A DNA stretch of 64,000 nt from assembly GCA_963710975.1 (NCBI GenBank), contig CAVQCG010000004.1, positions 434,001 through 498,000 on the forward strand, written 5' to 3'. This document shows positions 21,705 through 31,005 of this stretch, in pieces. Positions within the stretch are counted from its first letter, which is position 1. Every line of letters starts with the position of its first letter. This stretch comes from JBBQXH01 sp963710975 (GTDB lineage: Bacteria > Actinomycetota > Thermoleophilia > Gaiellales > Gaiellaceae). The position numbers and the translations under genes are program-made. The notes under the pieces were generated by a model. That model searched no databases. It saw only the letters and a list, made by a program, of their open reading frames with translations, and was not told where the DNA came from.

Positions 21705-24110
21705 ATGCGGAGGCTCGTCTTCCTTGCGGCGCTGGCCGCGGCGCTGGCCGCTCCGATCTCGGCGGTCGCTGCGGTGACCGACGGGCCGCCCCCCTGGCGT
21801 GCGGCCTCGGAGGTGCGAAAGCAGCTGGCCAAGGCAGAAGAGACGTTGATCATCGACGGGCCGGGCGCCGCATCCGCTTGGGTCGAGCAGGCGCAGAAGT
21901 CGTATGCAAACGGGCTCGAGCCCGAGTTCGCCGCCGACGCGCCCGCCGCCGCTCGAACGGTTCGCCTCGGCCTGTCGAGGGCCAGTCAGGCGGTGGCCGA
22001 CGGTGACGTGATCGCGCTCGAGGCAGCTCGCGCCGGCGTGTCGACCGCCATCGTGCTCGGCAGCTACCGGATCGTGCTCGACCGCATCGCCGCCGGCGAC
22101 AGCCGCGCTGCCAGGCAGTGGCTGCTCGTCCGGGAGTTCCGAGCGCCAACGAGGTTTTCCCGCCCGGGGGCCGACGCGACCCTGGCGGTCAAGCTGCTCG
22201 TCGAAGGGAAGACGACGCCGCGTGAGGCCGCGGCCATCGTGCGTGCCGATCTGCTCGACACGTATCAGGAGCGCCTCAGGGTTGCGCTGACCCAGGGAGA
22301 CGATGCGAGCTCGGCCGGGTTCGATGCGAAGCGGGCGGGCGCGGCCTCGCTCGCCGCCGGATACTTCGACATCCTCTCGGGCGCCTACGAGGAGCAGAGA
22401 GGAACGGTCGAGACCCGACAGGCAGAGGCGGCGTTCGCCGCCCTCGCCGCTAGCGCTCTCGCCGGCGACGACGCTGGGTACGCCGCTGCGCGAGCGGAGG
22501 TCGACGGTCTGCTCGACCGATTCCGGGCGGCACCGCTCTCGCTCGAGGAGCAGAAGCGCCGCGCCGGTCAGTTCGAGCGATTCCTCGCTCTCGTACCGGT
22601 CGAGTATGGACGCGGCGTGTCGAACGGGAGGGTGACCAAGGACTTCGAGATCCAGGAGGCGGTCAACTTCCGGGACGGGGTCGCCGCAGCGCTCAACGAC
22701 CTGGAGTCGGTACTCGCCGAGCGCGATGCGGCGAAGACAGCGGAGATCACGAAGCTCGTCGACTCACTTGGGGCAGCACTGACTGCCGCGAGCCGTGGCG
22801 ATGAGGTCGCGGACCCGTCGTCGATCGAGGCAGATGCGCAACGGGCACTCGATCTGAGCGACGACGTCTTTCCAGAGGAGTGGAAGGACGCCGGGGCGAC
22901 GGCCGATTTCGACGTGATCGAGGCGACGCTCGACCGCATGGAGGGTGCGGTCGCCGCGGGTCAGTACGGGCAGGCTGAGGCGGCGCGGCTCGAGGCGTAC
23001 GCCTTCTTCGAGTTCGGCCCGGAGCAGCGCCTCCGAGGGTTGGCGCAGGATCTCTTCGTCCGGAGCGAGGGCCTCTTCTGGTACGGAGCGGACGAGTATC
23101 AAGGGCTCGCGCAGCTTCTCGAGCGGCACGCGACGAGCCAGGAGGTGGCGGCAACGCGCGGAGCACTGGATGTCGCGCTGCGCGATGCGGAGGAGGCGGT
23201 GGGCGCCGGCCCGAAATCGACCTCCGCCGTCGTGTCGAACACCGCGGTGATCGTCTTTCGGGAGGGCCTGGAAGCTGTCCTGATCCTCGCGGCGCTGATG
23301 GCCGGGATGGTCGGTGCCCAGCGACATTTCCGCAAGCCGCTGCTGCTCGGGGCGCTCGTTGCACTCGGCGCCACTGCCGTGACCTGGGTGATCGCCCAGA
23401 CCGTCCTCGGCTCGCTCAACCGGTATGGCGAGAAGCTCGCGGCCATCGTCTCCCTGGTTGCGATCGCGATGCTTCTCGTGATCCTCAACTGGTTCTACCA
23501 CCGGGTCTACTGGAATGAGCATCTCGCGGGGCTCCACGGACGCAAGAAACGCCTCGTGCGCGCTGGGATCGTCGGAGCTGCGACCGCACAGCTGATCGGG
23601 TTGGCCGCGCTCGGCTTCACGAGCGTCTACCGCGAGGGGTTCGAGACGGCGCTCTTCCTGCAGGCACTGGTTCTCGAGGCGGGCACCGGGCGCGTCCTCC
23701 TCGGTGTTGCGCTCGGGCTCGCTGCGACGGTCGCCGTGGGCTTCGCGACGATCACGTTCCAGCGGAAGCTGCCGCACAAGAAGATGCTGATCGCGACGGG
23801 AGCGCTCATCCTCTGGGTGCTCGTCGTCATGGTCGGGACGACGGTCCAGATCCTGCAAACCGTCGGCTGGCTTCCGGTCACGCCGATCGACGGTCTCCGC
23901 CTGCCGTACTGGGCCGGATTGTGGTTGGGGCTGTTCCCGACCTGGCAAGGCCTTGTTGCACAGGCGGCCGCGCTCGTCCTCGTCCTCGGCAGCTACTTCC
24001 TTGCAGAGGGCCTCCGGAAGCGCAAGCGGCGGGCGATCATGAACGCTCCGATCGCCGGTGCGCAGCCGGCGCGGGTCGACGAACCGGCCCGCGTAGAATC
24101 CCGCGTGTGA
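21705..24110 (+). CDS. efeU: FTR1/EfeU-type iron permease with a large N-terminal domain
   Basis: 801 residues. A signal peptide (RRLVFLAALAAALAAPISA) leads into a roughly 480-residue mostly helical extracytoplasmic region, and the FTR1 permease domain begins near residue 508. Both REGLE-type motifs are present: FREGLEAVL (about 517) and YREGFETAL (about 641), whose Glu residues bind iron. About seven membrane helices follow and the C-terminus is basic. FTR1 proteins import Fe3+ after oxidation. With the EfeO-like lipoprotein this makes an EfeUO-like system; no EfeB peroxidase gene is adjacent. Confidence 0.9.
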   Translation: MRRLVFLAALAAALAAPISAVAAVTDGPPPWRAASEVRKQLAKAEETLIIDGPGAASAWVEQAQKSYANGLEPEFAADAPAAARTVRLGLSRASQAVADGDVIALEAARAGVSTAIVLGSYRIVLDRIAAGDSRAARQWLLVREFRAPTRFSRPGADATLAVKLLVEGKTTPREAAAIVRADLLDTYQERLRVALTQGDDASSAGFDAKRAGAASLAAGYFDILSGAYEEQRGTVETRQAEAAFAALAASALAGDDAGYAAARAEVDGLLDRFRAAPLSLEEQKRRAGQFERFLALVPVEYGRGVSNGRVTKDFEIQEAVNFRDGVAAALNDLESVLAERDAAKTAEITKLVDSLGAALTAASRGDEVADPSSIEADAQRALDLSDDVFPEEWKDAGATADFDVIEATLDRMEGAVAAGQYGQAEAARLEAYAFFEFGPEQRLRGLAQDLFVRSEGLFWYGADEYQGLAQLLERHATSQEVAATRGALDVALRDAEEAVGAGPKSTSAVVSNTAVIVFREGLEAVLILAALMAGMVGAQRHFRKPLLLGALVALGATAVTWVIAQTVLGSLNRYGEKLAAIVSLVAIAMLLVILNWFYHRVYWNEHLAGLHGRKKRLVRAGIVGAATAQLIGLAALGFTSVYREGFETALFLQALVLEAGTGRVLLGVALGLAATVAVGFATITFQRKLPHKKMLIATGALILWVLVVMVGTTVQILQTVGWLPVTPIDGLRLPYWAGLWLGLFPTWQGLVAQAAALVLVLGSYFLAEGLRKRKRRAIMNAPIAGAQPARVDEPARVESRV
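24094..24106 (+). promoter_or_regulatory. Leaderless promoter of the aldolase gene
   Basis: TAGAAT (24094-24099), 7 nt, GTG at 24107; the element lies inside the last codons of efeU. Confidence 0.6.
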
Positions 24111-25150
24111 TCGACCTCCGTTCCGATACCGCGACCCAGCCGAGTGAGGGCATGCGGCGCGCGATCGCGAACGCGGTCGTCGGCGACGAGCAGAGGCGTG
24201 AAGACCCGACGGTCAACGCGCTCGAAGAGCGGGTCGCGGGGCTCCTCGGTCAGGAGGCCTCGGTTTTCCTCCCGACTGCGACGATGGCGAACCAGATCGC
24301 CCTGCGACTCTCGTCGGAGCTGGGAGACGAGGTCGTCGCGGAGGCCGGAGCGCACGTGTTCCGCTACGAAGCCGGTGGGCCCGCTGTCCATTCGGGCCTC
24401 GCGATGAAGGCCATTCAGGGAGTTCGCGGCGTGTTCAGCGCCGAGCAGGTCATCGAGGCGATCAGCCCGGACGGTCCGCACTTCGCGCCAACCCGGATTC
24501 TCTGTCTCGAGAACACCAGCAACGGCGGCGGCGGAAAGGTCTGGCCCATCGACCGCCTGCGAGAGACAGTCCAGGCGGGTCGTGACGCGGGGCTCGTCGT
24601 GCACCTCGACGGGGCGCGGCTGCTGAACGCGGCTGTCGCGAGCGGTATCCCGGCAGACGAGATCGGCCGGGAGTTCGACACGGTGACGCTCTGCCTCTCG
24701 AAGGGCCTCGGCTGCCCGCTCGGAGCGCTTCTTGCGGGCTCGACCGACCGGATGGCGAAGGCACGACGTCTGAAGCACCTGTTCGGCGGAGCGATGAGGC
24801 AGGCCGGGATGGTGGCCGCGGCCGGCATCTACGCTCTCGACCACAACGTCGGTCGGCTCGCTGACGACCATGCGAACGCAACGCGCCTGGCCGAGGGTCT
24901 CGCGGCTGCGGGGTTGCCCGTCGATCCGGCTGAGGTCGAGACGAACTTCGTCCTGCTCGATGCGACAGCAATGGGATTGACCGTGTCCGAGGCCGCCGCG
25001 CGACTCGAGTCGGAGGGCGTTCTCCTCTCCGCCGCAGGTCGCAAGGGGTTTCTTCGAGCGGTCACGCACCACGACGTCTCACGCGAGGACATCGAGCGCG
25101 CGATCGAGGGGGCATCCCGCGCCCTCGTCCCGATCGGCTCGCCGGTCTGA
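24107..25150 (+). CDS. ltaA: Low-specificity threonine aldolase (beta-eliminating lyase family)
   Basis: 347 residues. It begins VIDLRSDTATQPSEGMRRAI, the standard opening of PLP-dependent threonine aldolases, and contains ENTSNGGGGKVWPID, HLDGARLLNA (PLP-interacting Asp) and the lysine motif LCLSKGLGCPLGALLAGS. It splits L-threonine or allo-threonine into glycine and acetaldehyde. The GTG overlaps the efeU stop, but a -10 seven bases upstream suggests independent leaderless expression as well as read-through from the iron operon. Confidence 0.93.
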   Translation: MIDLRSDTATQPSEGMRRAIANAVVGDEQRREDPTVNALEERVAGLLGQEASVFLPTATMANQIALRLSSELGDEVVAEAGAHVFRYEAGGPAVHSGLAMKAIQGVRGVFSAEQVIEAISPDGPHFAPTRILCLENTSNGGGGKVWPIDRLRETVQAGRDAGLVVHLDGARLLNAAVASGIPADEIGREFDTVTLCLSKGLGCPLGALLAGSTDRMAKARRLKHLFGGAMRQAGMVAAAGIYALDHNVGRLADDHANATRLAEGLAAAGLPVDPAEVETNFVLLDATAMGLTVSEAAARLESEGVLLSAAGRKGFLRAVTHHDVSREDIERAIEGASRALVPIGSPV

Positions 25151-25160
25151 GATACCCGGA

Positions 25161-25541
25161 CTAGCGGTGCGCGTGCGCCCGGGCGCGGCGCCCGTGCGTC
25201 TTCGCGTGCTCGTCGTCGTTCACGAGCCACGAGTGCCCGAAGTCGCTCATTGCGTGGATGATCGGCAGGAGGGCATCACCCTTGGCCGTCAACTCGTATT
25301 CCACCCTCGGTGGGGACTCCGGATAGCTCTGCCGCTCGACGATGCCCTGGCGCTCGAGCATGTCGAGGCGCTCCGACAGCGTCCTGGGGCTGATCCCGGG
25401 GCAGGCGCGCTCGAGCTCCGAGAACCGGCGGGGCCCTTCGGAGAGATCATGAACCATGATCGCAGTCCACTTCGAGCCGATGATCTCCGCAGTACAGGCG
25501 ACGGCACACGCCTCGTCGTGAACGGGCCGCATGGTTCTCAT
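25161..25541 (-). CDS. HxlR-family transcriptional regulator
   Basis: 126 residues. A winged-helix domain begins CAVACTAEIIGSKWTAIMVHDL and continues with RRFSELERACPGISPRTLSERLDMLERQGIVER and YELTAKG, the standard HxlR sequence. The N-terminal cysteines of the type found in redox- or electrophile-sensing members are present. The His/Arg-rich tail is unusual. It lies just downstream of the amidohydrolase gene on the same strand. Target genes are unknown. Confidence 0.92.
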   Translation of the reverse strand: MRTMRPVHDEACAVACTAEIIGSKWTAIMVHDLSEGPRRFSELERACPGISPRTLSERLDMLERQGIVERQSYPESPPRVEYELTAKGDALLPIIHAMSDFGHSWLVNDDEHAKTHGRRARAHAHR

Positions 25542-25553
25542 AGACCCAGTGTA
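25542..25553 (-). promoter_or_regulatory. Leaderless promoter of the HxlR gene
   Basis: TACACT (25553-25548), 6 nt, ATG at 25541. Confidence 0.6.
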
Positions 25554-25566
25554 GCCGGTTCCCCGG

Positions 25567-27105
25567 CTACGGCCAGGGGGGCGGATTGTGGACCCAGCGA
25601 CCGCCAACCATCGTCGCGACGACCTCGAGCGTGCCCAGCTCGTCGATTGTGCAGGAGAGCGGATCCCGGTCGAGCACCACGAGATCCGCGAGACATCCGG
25701 GCACCAGGCGGCCCCGGTTTCGCTCGTCTCCGGCCAGCCATGCGGGATTGACGGTGGAGGCGACGATGGCTTCCTCGACTGTCAACGACTGCTCCGGGTG
25801 CCAGGCGGCCCGGTCGTCGAGCGTGCGTGCGACTCCAGCCCGGATGCCGAGGAGCGGGTCGAGGTCCTCGACCGGCGCATCGGAGCCGTTGGCAACCACC
25901 GCGCCGCTGTCCCAGAGAGCCCGGAACGCGTAGGCGCCCTGCGCGTCCGGCCACCAGCGGTCGGCCAGGTCACGGTCGGACGGCGCGTGGGAGAACTGCA
26001 CCGAGCAGGCCACGCCGAGGGCTGCGAAGCGCGGAATGTCCACGGGATCGACGAGCTGGGCGTGCTCGATGCGAGGCCGGAGCCCCCGGGAGCTCCACTC
26101 CTCCTGCGTTGCGGCGAACGCGTCGAGAGCCTCCCGGTTCGCCCGGTCTCCGATCGCGTGAACAGCGATCGGCCAACCGGCGTGCGCCGCTCGCCGGGCG
26201 ATGTCGGCGAGCTCCTCGCCGTTCGTGATGCTGACACCGGATCCGTCGAGCATCCACGCAGTCCGCGAGCCGAGCGTGCCGTCCATGAACGCCTTCAGGT
26301 AACCAAGGCGCAGGAACTCGTCCCCGAGGCGGGGACGAAGCCCGAGCTCGATGAGCTCCGGGAGGCGCTCGTGCGGAAGCGACTGCCAGACCCTGATTCC
26401 GAGACCCATCTCGTGCTGGAGTCGCTGCCAGACTCCGAGGGCACCGAGCCAGCCGTCCTTGTCGTGTACGGCGGTGACGCCACGGGCGTGGGCCAGCCTG
26501 ATCCCGGAGCGCACGGCGTCGGCCACCTCACTCTCCGGGAACGTGATGTGCCGGGCGCGGAACCGCCACGCAGATTCCTCCCGGAGCAGGCCCGTCGGCT
26601 CGCCCGTCGAGTCGACCTCGACGACGCCTCCGGCGACAACCAGATCGCCGCCGGCGTGGGCGAGTCCCGCGGAGTTGAGCCAGAGTGAATGATCGTCCTT
26701 CGCCCAGAGAGCGATCGGGATGTCGCCGCTGAACGGGTCGAGCAGCTCTCGTGTCGGGATGCCGGGCGGATCCCAGTCGGCGTCCCGCCACCCGTAGCCG
26801 ACGATCCAGCGGCCGGGTCGGGCAGCTGCGACCGCCGCGCGCACCCGATCGACCGCCTCCGGCAGCGATCTGCACCCCTCGAGCCTGACCTGGCGCTGGG
26901 CGAGCGCCCAGGTCGGGAAGTGGACGTGGGCGTCGTTGAAGCCGGGAAGGACGCAACGTCCGCCGAGATCGACGCGCTCCGGGCTGGGAAGCGCAAGCTC
27001 GTGCGCCCCGACGCCACCCACGATCCGGTCGCCTGCGATTGCAAGGGCGCGCGCCGTCGGCAGGAACGGGTCCATCGTCCGCACCGTCCCGTTCTCGAGG
27101 ATCAC
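25567..27105 (-). CDS. Amidohydrolase family protein (YtcJ/DUF6 type)
   Basis: 512 residues from the GTG at 27105. Metal-binding motif DAHVHF near residue 62, a later HAIGDRANREALDAF, IEHAQLVDP, and NGSDAPVEDLDP with the catalytic Asp. The C-terminus returns to the small beta-sandwich (GCLADLVVLDRDPLS). YtcJ-like members hydrolyse N-acyl or aryl amides and related cyclic compounds; the substrate is not predictable. A leaderless -10 sits exactly 6 nt before the GTG, which decides the start. Confidence 0.88.
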   Translation of the reverse strand: MILENGTVRTMDPFLPTARALAIAGDRIVGGVGAHELALPSPERVDLGGRCVLPGFNDAHVHFPTWALAQRQVRLEGCRSLPEAVDRVRAAVAAARPGRWIVGYGWRDADWDPPGIPTRELLDPFSGDIPIALWAKDDHSLWLNSAGLAHAGGDLVVAGGVVEVDSTGEPTGLLREESAWRFRARHITFPESEVADAVRSGIRLAHARGVTAVHDKDGWLGALGVWQRLQHEMGLGIRVWQSLPHERLPELIELGLRPRLGDEFLRLGYLKAFMDGTLGSRTAWMLDGSGVSITNGEELADIARRAAHAGWPIAVHAIGDRANREALDAFAATQEEWSSRGLRPRIEHAQLVDPVDIPRFAALGVACSVQFSHAPSDRDLADRWWPDAQGAYAFRALWDSGAVVANGSDAPVEDLDPLLGIRAGVARTLDDRAAWHPEQSLTVEEAIVASTVNPAWLAGDERNRGRLVPGCLADLVVLDRDPLSCTIDELGTLEVVATMVGGRWVHNPPPWP

Positions 27106-27117
27106 TGCTCCAACATA
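27106..27117 (-). promoter_or_regulatory. Leaderless promoter of the amidohydrolase gene
   Basis: TATGTT (27117-27112), 6 nt, GTG at 27105. Confidence 0.6.
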
Positions 27118-27144
27118 CTCGCGGGATTCACAGGACGGTCGGGA

Positions 27145-27180
27145 GGGTGGGGAGGCCCCCGTCAGGGAGCCTCCCCACCC
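27145..27180. terminator. Strong GC hairpin downstream of the coiled-coil protein gene
   Basis: GGGTGGGGAGGC (27145-27156), 12-nt loop, GCCTCCCCACCC (27169-27180): a perfect 12-bp stem 15 bp past the stop of the minus-strand gene at 27196. There is no T-run on the minus strand. Confidence 0.7.
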
Positions 27181-27195
27181 TTGCAAGCGCTGCGA

Positions 27196-27651
27196 TCAGC
27201 GATGCGCGGTGGCCTTCTTGGCCAGAAGCCCGTGCGTCGTGGCCGCCGGTCGATAGGCGTTCGCCTGCGCGCGGCTCGACGAGCTCGAGACGACGCAGGA
27301 GTTGTCGACGACGAGCATCCAGACGAACAGGTCGGGATCGACCCCGACGGTGTTCTCCACGACGTCGAGAGCGCTCGTCATGAAGAGGTCGTTCCCGTTG
27401 TTCGTCGCGTACACGTACCCCTCGCCGCCGAAGCCGCCGTAGCGGGCGACCGGTACGACGGTCTCGCATTGCTCTTCCGTCGCGGCGTCTTGCTCGAGGG
27501 CCGTGACATCCTCCTCGAGCGCGGACACCTGCTTCTGGAGCGCCTTGATCTGGCGCTGGAGCTGCGCGGGTGTCGGCGCCGCGGTCGCGCCCCCTGCGGC
27601 GACCGCCGAACACGCGATCAGCGCCAGGACGATGATCGTCCACCGTCTCAT
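27196..27651 (-). CDS. Secreted coiled-coil protein of unknown function
   Basis: 151 residues from the ATG at 27651, which has GGAGGAGTGGAGG directly upstream. Signal peptide (RRWTIIVLALIACSAVAAGG, cleavage near ATAAP). A short coiled coil follows (about 30-60; heptads in IKALQKQVSALEEDVTALEQ), then a globular part with two cysteines (EEQCETV, DNSCVVSS). I recognise no family. It is monocistronic and ends at a strong hairpin. Confidence 0.75.
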   Translation of the reverse strand: MRRWTIIVLALIACSAVAAGGATAAPTPAQLQRQIKALQKQVSALEEDVTALEQDAATEEQCETVVPVARYGGFGGEGYVYATNNGNDLFMTSALDVVENTVGVDPDLFVWMLVVDNSCVVSSSSSRAQANAYRPAATTHGLLAKKATAHR

Positions 27652-27769
27652 CCTCCACTCCTCCCTGTCGGCGGCCACCCTCGTGGCGACCGCGATCAGG
27701 CGAGCGTGAGCCTGCGGGGTTGCAGCGCACTTGCGGGCGGCATGCAGGCGAAGGGGCGGGTCGTCGCTA

Positions 27770-27787
27770 CGTTACGACGAGGTAACG
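27770..27787. promoter_or_regulatory. GTTACG/GTAACG inverted repeat, possible operator
   Basis: CGTTAC-GACGAG-GTAACG, perfect 6-bp arms, followed about 5 bp later by another GTAACG. It lies 40 bp upstream of the -10 of the acyl-CoA dehydrogenase gene. Such a palindrome could bind a TetR-type repressor; none is encoded nearby. Confidence 0.4.
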
Positions 27788-27827
27788 TCGCCGTAACGAG
27801 CCGCGTAAGGCGTCCCGGCGGTCACAC

Positions 27828-27833
27828 TACAAT
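27828..27833 (+). promoter_or_regulatory. -10 element of the acyl-CoA dehydrogenase gene
   Basis: TACAAT, 9 nt before the GTG at 27843, leaving a leader of two or three bases. Confidence 0.55.
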
Positions 27834-27842
27834 CGTCGGTGA

Positions 27843-29025
27843 GTGGCCCACGACCGCCTCACCGAGGAGCAGCGCGAGCTTCGCGAGCTCGTTCGGACGC
27901 TGACGGCTGAGCGAATCGCACCGCGAGCGGCTGCGATCGACGAGACGGGTGAGTTCCCCTGGGACGTCGTGCAGCTGTTCCGCGAGAACGACATCTTCGC
28001 CCTGCCGTTCGCCGCCCGCTACGGCGGAACCGGCACCGGCGCTCTCATGTGCCTCGTCGCGATCGAGGAGATCTCGAAGGCCTGTGCGACGAGCGGGCTC
28101 ATTCTCGCCGTGCAGTCCCTGGGCGGGATCGCCCTCGAGCTCCAGGGAACGGACGAGCAGAAGGAGCCGTACCTGCCGAGGCTTGCGTCGGGTGAGTGGC
28201 TCGCGGCCTATGCGCTCACGGAGCCCGGGTCGGGGTCCGACTCCGCAGCGATGCTGACGACCGCGACCCGAGACGGCGGCGAGTACGTTCTCAACGGATC
28301 GAAGCGCTTCATCACGAATGCCGGCGTTGCCGGGCTCTACACCGTCTTCGCGAAGACCGATCCGGGTGTAGGCCATCGAGGAATCTCGTGCTTCCTCGTC
28401 GAGGCCGAAACGCCGGGCTTCGAGGTCGGGCGGGTCGAGGCCGAAGATGGGGATCAAGGGGTCGACGACCGGCGAGTTGTTCCTGACCGACTGCCGGGTT
28501 CCGGCCGGGAACCTGGTCGGCGAGGAGGGCGAAGGCTTCCGGATCGCGATGCGCGTCCTCGATCGCTCACGCCCGGGTGTCGCAGCCCAGGCCCTCGGGA
28601 TCGCGCAGGGGGCTACCGACTACGCGCTCGAGTATGCGAAGAGCCGCGAGACGATGGGGAAGGCGATCGGGCAGCACCAGCTCATCGCGGCGAAGCTGGC
28701 CGAGATGGAGACCAAATGCGAAGCGGGCCGAGGACTCCTCTACACGGTGGGCCAGATGATCGACGAGGGCGTCGACGGCCCCGAGCTGACCAAGGCATCC
28801 GCAATGGCGAAGCTCTTCTGCGGCGATATTGCGATGGAGGTGACGACGGAGGCGGTCCAGGTGCTCGGCGGCTACGGCTACATGAAGGAATATCCGGTCG
28901 AGCGCATGATGCGAGACGCGAAGATCACGCAGATCTACGAGGGGACGAACGAGATCCAGCGCCTCGTCATCGCCCGGGAGATGCTGAAGGAGAATCGCGC
29001 CTTTCTGCTGGCGGGCGTTCCATAG
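27843..29025 (+). CDS. Acyl-CoA dehydrogenase, one frameshift
   Basis: About 393 residues when repaired. N-terminal helical domain (RLTEEQRELRELVRTL), then YALTEPGSGSDSAAM and KRFITNAGVAGLYTVF of the FAD-binding middle domain, and after the lesion GIKGSTTGELFLTDCRVP, QVLGGYGYMKEYPVERMMRD and the catalytic Glu in IYEGTNEIQRLVIAREML. It removes hydrogens from acyl-CoA alpha and beta carbons, passing electrons to ETF. The break is between FEVGRVEA and GIKG; removing one C near 28441-28442 joins the halves. Confidence 0.88.
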
Positions 29026-29033
29026 AGCCTCGC

Positions 29034-30303
29034 GTGTCCGAGAGTCTCGACCGGGCGGCCTCCCGCCTTCTGACGGCCAATACGGAATCGACGCGCCATG
29101 ACGGGCAGACGTTCCGCTACGCGATTCCGTCGCACGGCCAGTATCCGTTCCAGTGGTTCTGGGATTCGTGCTTCCACGCGATCGTCTGGAGTCGCACCGA
29201 CCCCGAGCGGGCGAGAGACGAGCTGCGCGGCCTCCTCGCCTGGCAGGAGCCGAGCGGATTCATTCCGCACGTCGTGTTCTGGGATCAGTCGCGGATCCGT
29301 CGCGCCCCCTACCACTGGAACTTCCTCGAGACGCGTGAGATCTCGATGCTCGTCCCGGGAGGCCGGCTGCCCCGCGTGACGCGGCACATGCAACCTCCCG
29401 TGATCGCCCAGGCGGTGGAGAGAATCGTCGCAGCATCGGGCGACACGTCGTTTCGCAGCGAGAGCCTGCCGGCGCTCGAGCGGTACTACCGCTGGCTGGC
29501 GAAGAGCTCGGGATCCCGATCGCGACGACCTGATCTCGATCATCGCCCAGTTCGAGAGCGGGCTCGACTACAGCCCGATGTACGACCCTCCCGTCGGCGC
29601 CAACCGACGGCATCCAGTCGGGGTGATGGTCCGCACGCGATGGCCGAGCGCGCTCAACAAGCTGAGGTACCGGTACGACCTCGAGCGCATCTTCCGGGGC
29701 CGGCGTCACCAGGAGGACGTGCTCGTCAACGCGATCTACGGACAGGGGCTGAGGGCCCTCGGCCGGCTCGCGCTCGCGGAGGGGAAGGCCGACCTCGCCG
29801 CATGGAGCGATCGCCAGGCGACGGCGCTGACCGACGCCCTTCTCGAGCGGAGCTACGACGAGGACGCCGGCCTCTTCTGGAACCTGTACGGGCCGCACGA
29901 GGTGCCAAGCCGCATTCGAACGGTGGGCTCGCTCATGCCGCTCGTCCTCGAGGATCTGCCGTTCAGTATCGTCGAGCGCCTGGTCGAGACCCTCACCGAC
30001 CGGCGGCACTTCTGGACGGCGTACCCGATTCCGTCCGTTGCCCGATCGGAGCCGACGTTCGTCCCGGGGATCCATGTGAGCGGCACGCGTCTCATCTGGC
30101 GCGGCCCGCTGTCGATGAACACGAACTGGTTCCTCGTCGGCGGCCTGCGAGCACACGGGTTCACGGAGCTCGCGAACACCATCGCCGAGCGTTCACGCGA
30201 GCTCGTCGAGCGAGGAGGCTTCAACGAGTTCTACGACCCGCTGTCGGGCGAGCCGGTCGGCCAGCCCCGGTTCGGCTGGGCGACCCTTGCGGCCGACATG
30301 TGA
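29034..30303 (+). CDS. GH63/MGH-like (alpha/alpha)6 glycoside hydrolase, one frameshift
   Basis: About 422 residues when repaired. The N-terminal half has YPFQWFWDSCFHAIVWSR, the Asp-containing motif of GH63 and mannosylglycerate-hydrolase-like enzymes, and QEPSGFIPHVVFWDQ. The second half has ALNKLRYRYDLERIFRG, DEDAGLFWNLYG, RLIWRGPLSMNTNWFLVGGL and GGFNEFYDPLSGEP. It probably cleaves glucosyl- or mannosylglycerate-type compatible solutes (inference). One G too many near 29511-29513 breaks the frame at WLAKSS. The GTG lies 8 bp after the dehydrogenase stop. Confidence 0.78.
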
Positions 30304-30312
30304 AACGGCGGT

Positions 30313-30889
30313 CTACGGCTCCTGCGCGGCGCGCAGCGAGGCTTTGTGCGCGCGCTTTCGCCGCCTGGTACTCCTCGAGCGCCTGGGGTGAGTCCACGTC
30401 ACCGAGCGACATGTGCTTCGGAAGGAGCTCGTCGATCCCGGCCGGCCGGACGCCGAGCTGCTTCGCGAGCACGGCAAGAATCGTCCGGACCTTCATGTCG
30501 CCAAAGCCCGGGAGGTCGTACAGCCGGCTCTGCAGATCCAGGGCATCCGTTGCCTCCGTCCAGATCCTTTCGGCGTCGCCCCCGTAGCGCTCCTCCACGA
30601 GCGCGCACAGCTCCTGCGTTCGGCTGGCCATCGACCCGGGGAAGCGGTGCAGCGCCGGCTTCTTCCGGAATGCCTCGTCGAGGACAGCGGGATCCATGCG
30701 AGCGATCGCGCCCGCCTCGAGTGTCCCGATGCGGCGTTTCAGCTCGAGCGGCGCGGCGAAGGCGCGCTGGAGGGGCACCTGCTGGTCGAGCGCGAACCCG
30801 ATCAGTAGCGCGAGCGGCTCCTCGACGAGCAGCCGGTCGGCCTCGTCGTCGCCCGTGAAGCAGAGCCGGTCGGCGATCTTCGAACTCAT
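30313..30889 (-). CDS. HhH-GPD base-excision repair family protein (TIGR03252-like)
   Basis: About 191 residues when repaired. N-terminal LCFTGDDEADRLLVEEPLALLIGFALDQQVPLQRAF, helix-hairpin-helix LYDLPGFGDMKVRTILAVLAKQLGV, then PAGIDELLPKHMSLGDVDS. This actinobacterial group resembles endonuclease III-type glycosylases but lacks the C-terminal iron-sulfur Cys set. As written the frame runs on to 30221, over the convergent hydrolase; removing one base near 30330 instead gives a natural end (SLRAAQEP) at 30313, 9 bp from the neighbour's stop. Confidence 0.8.
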
Positions 30890-30901
30890 GAGGAGATCGT
30901 A
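30890..30901 (-). promoter_or_regulatory. Leaderless promoter of the HhH-GPD gene
   Basis: TACGAT (30901-30896), 6 nt, ATG at 30889. Confidence 0.6.
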
Positions 30902-30993
30902 TCGAGACGCGGCCCAGGAGTGGACGCCACATGGACGAGGGCAGGGCGGGAGGCTGACGCCTTGACGCGTGTCCCCGGCGCCGCCGGCATGGC

Positions 30994-31005
30994 TACGCTA
31001 GGCGG
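30994..31005 (+). promoter_or_regulatory. Leaderless promoter of lhr
   Basis: TACGCT (30994-30999), 6 nt, GTG at 31006. Confidence 0.6.

Noticed and set aside
27843..30587. One 914-codon frame that would fuse acyl-CoA dehydrogenase to a glycoside hydrolase
   Set aside because: The middle is out of frame with both proteins. It arises because two one-base insertions shift the reading; each protein has its own start and stop.
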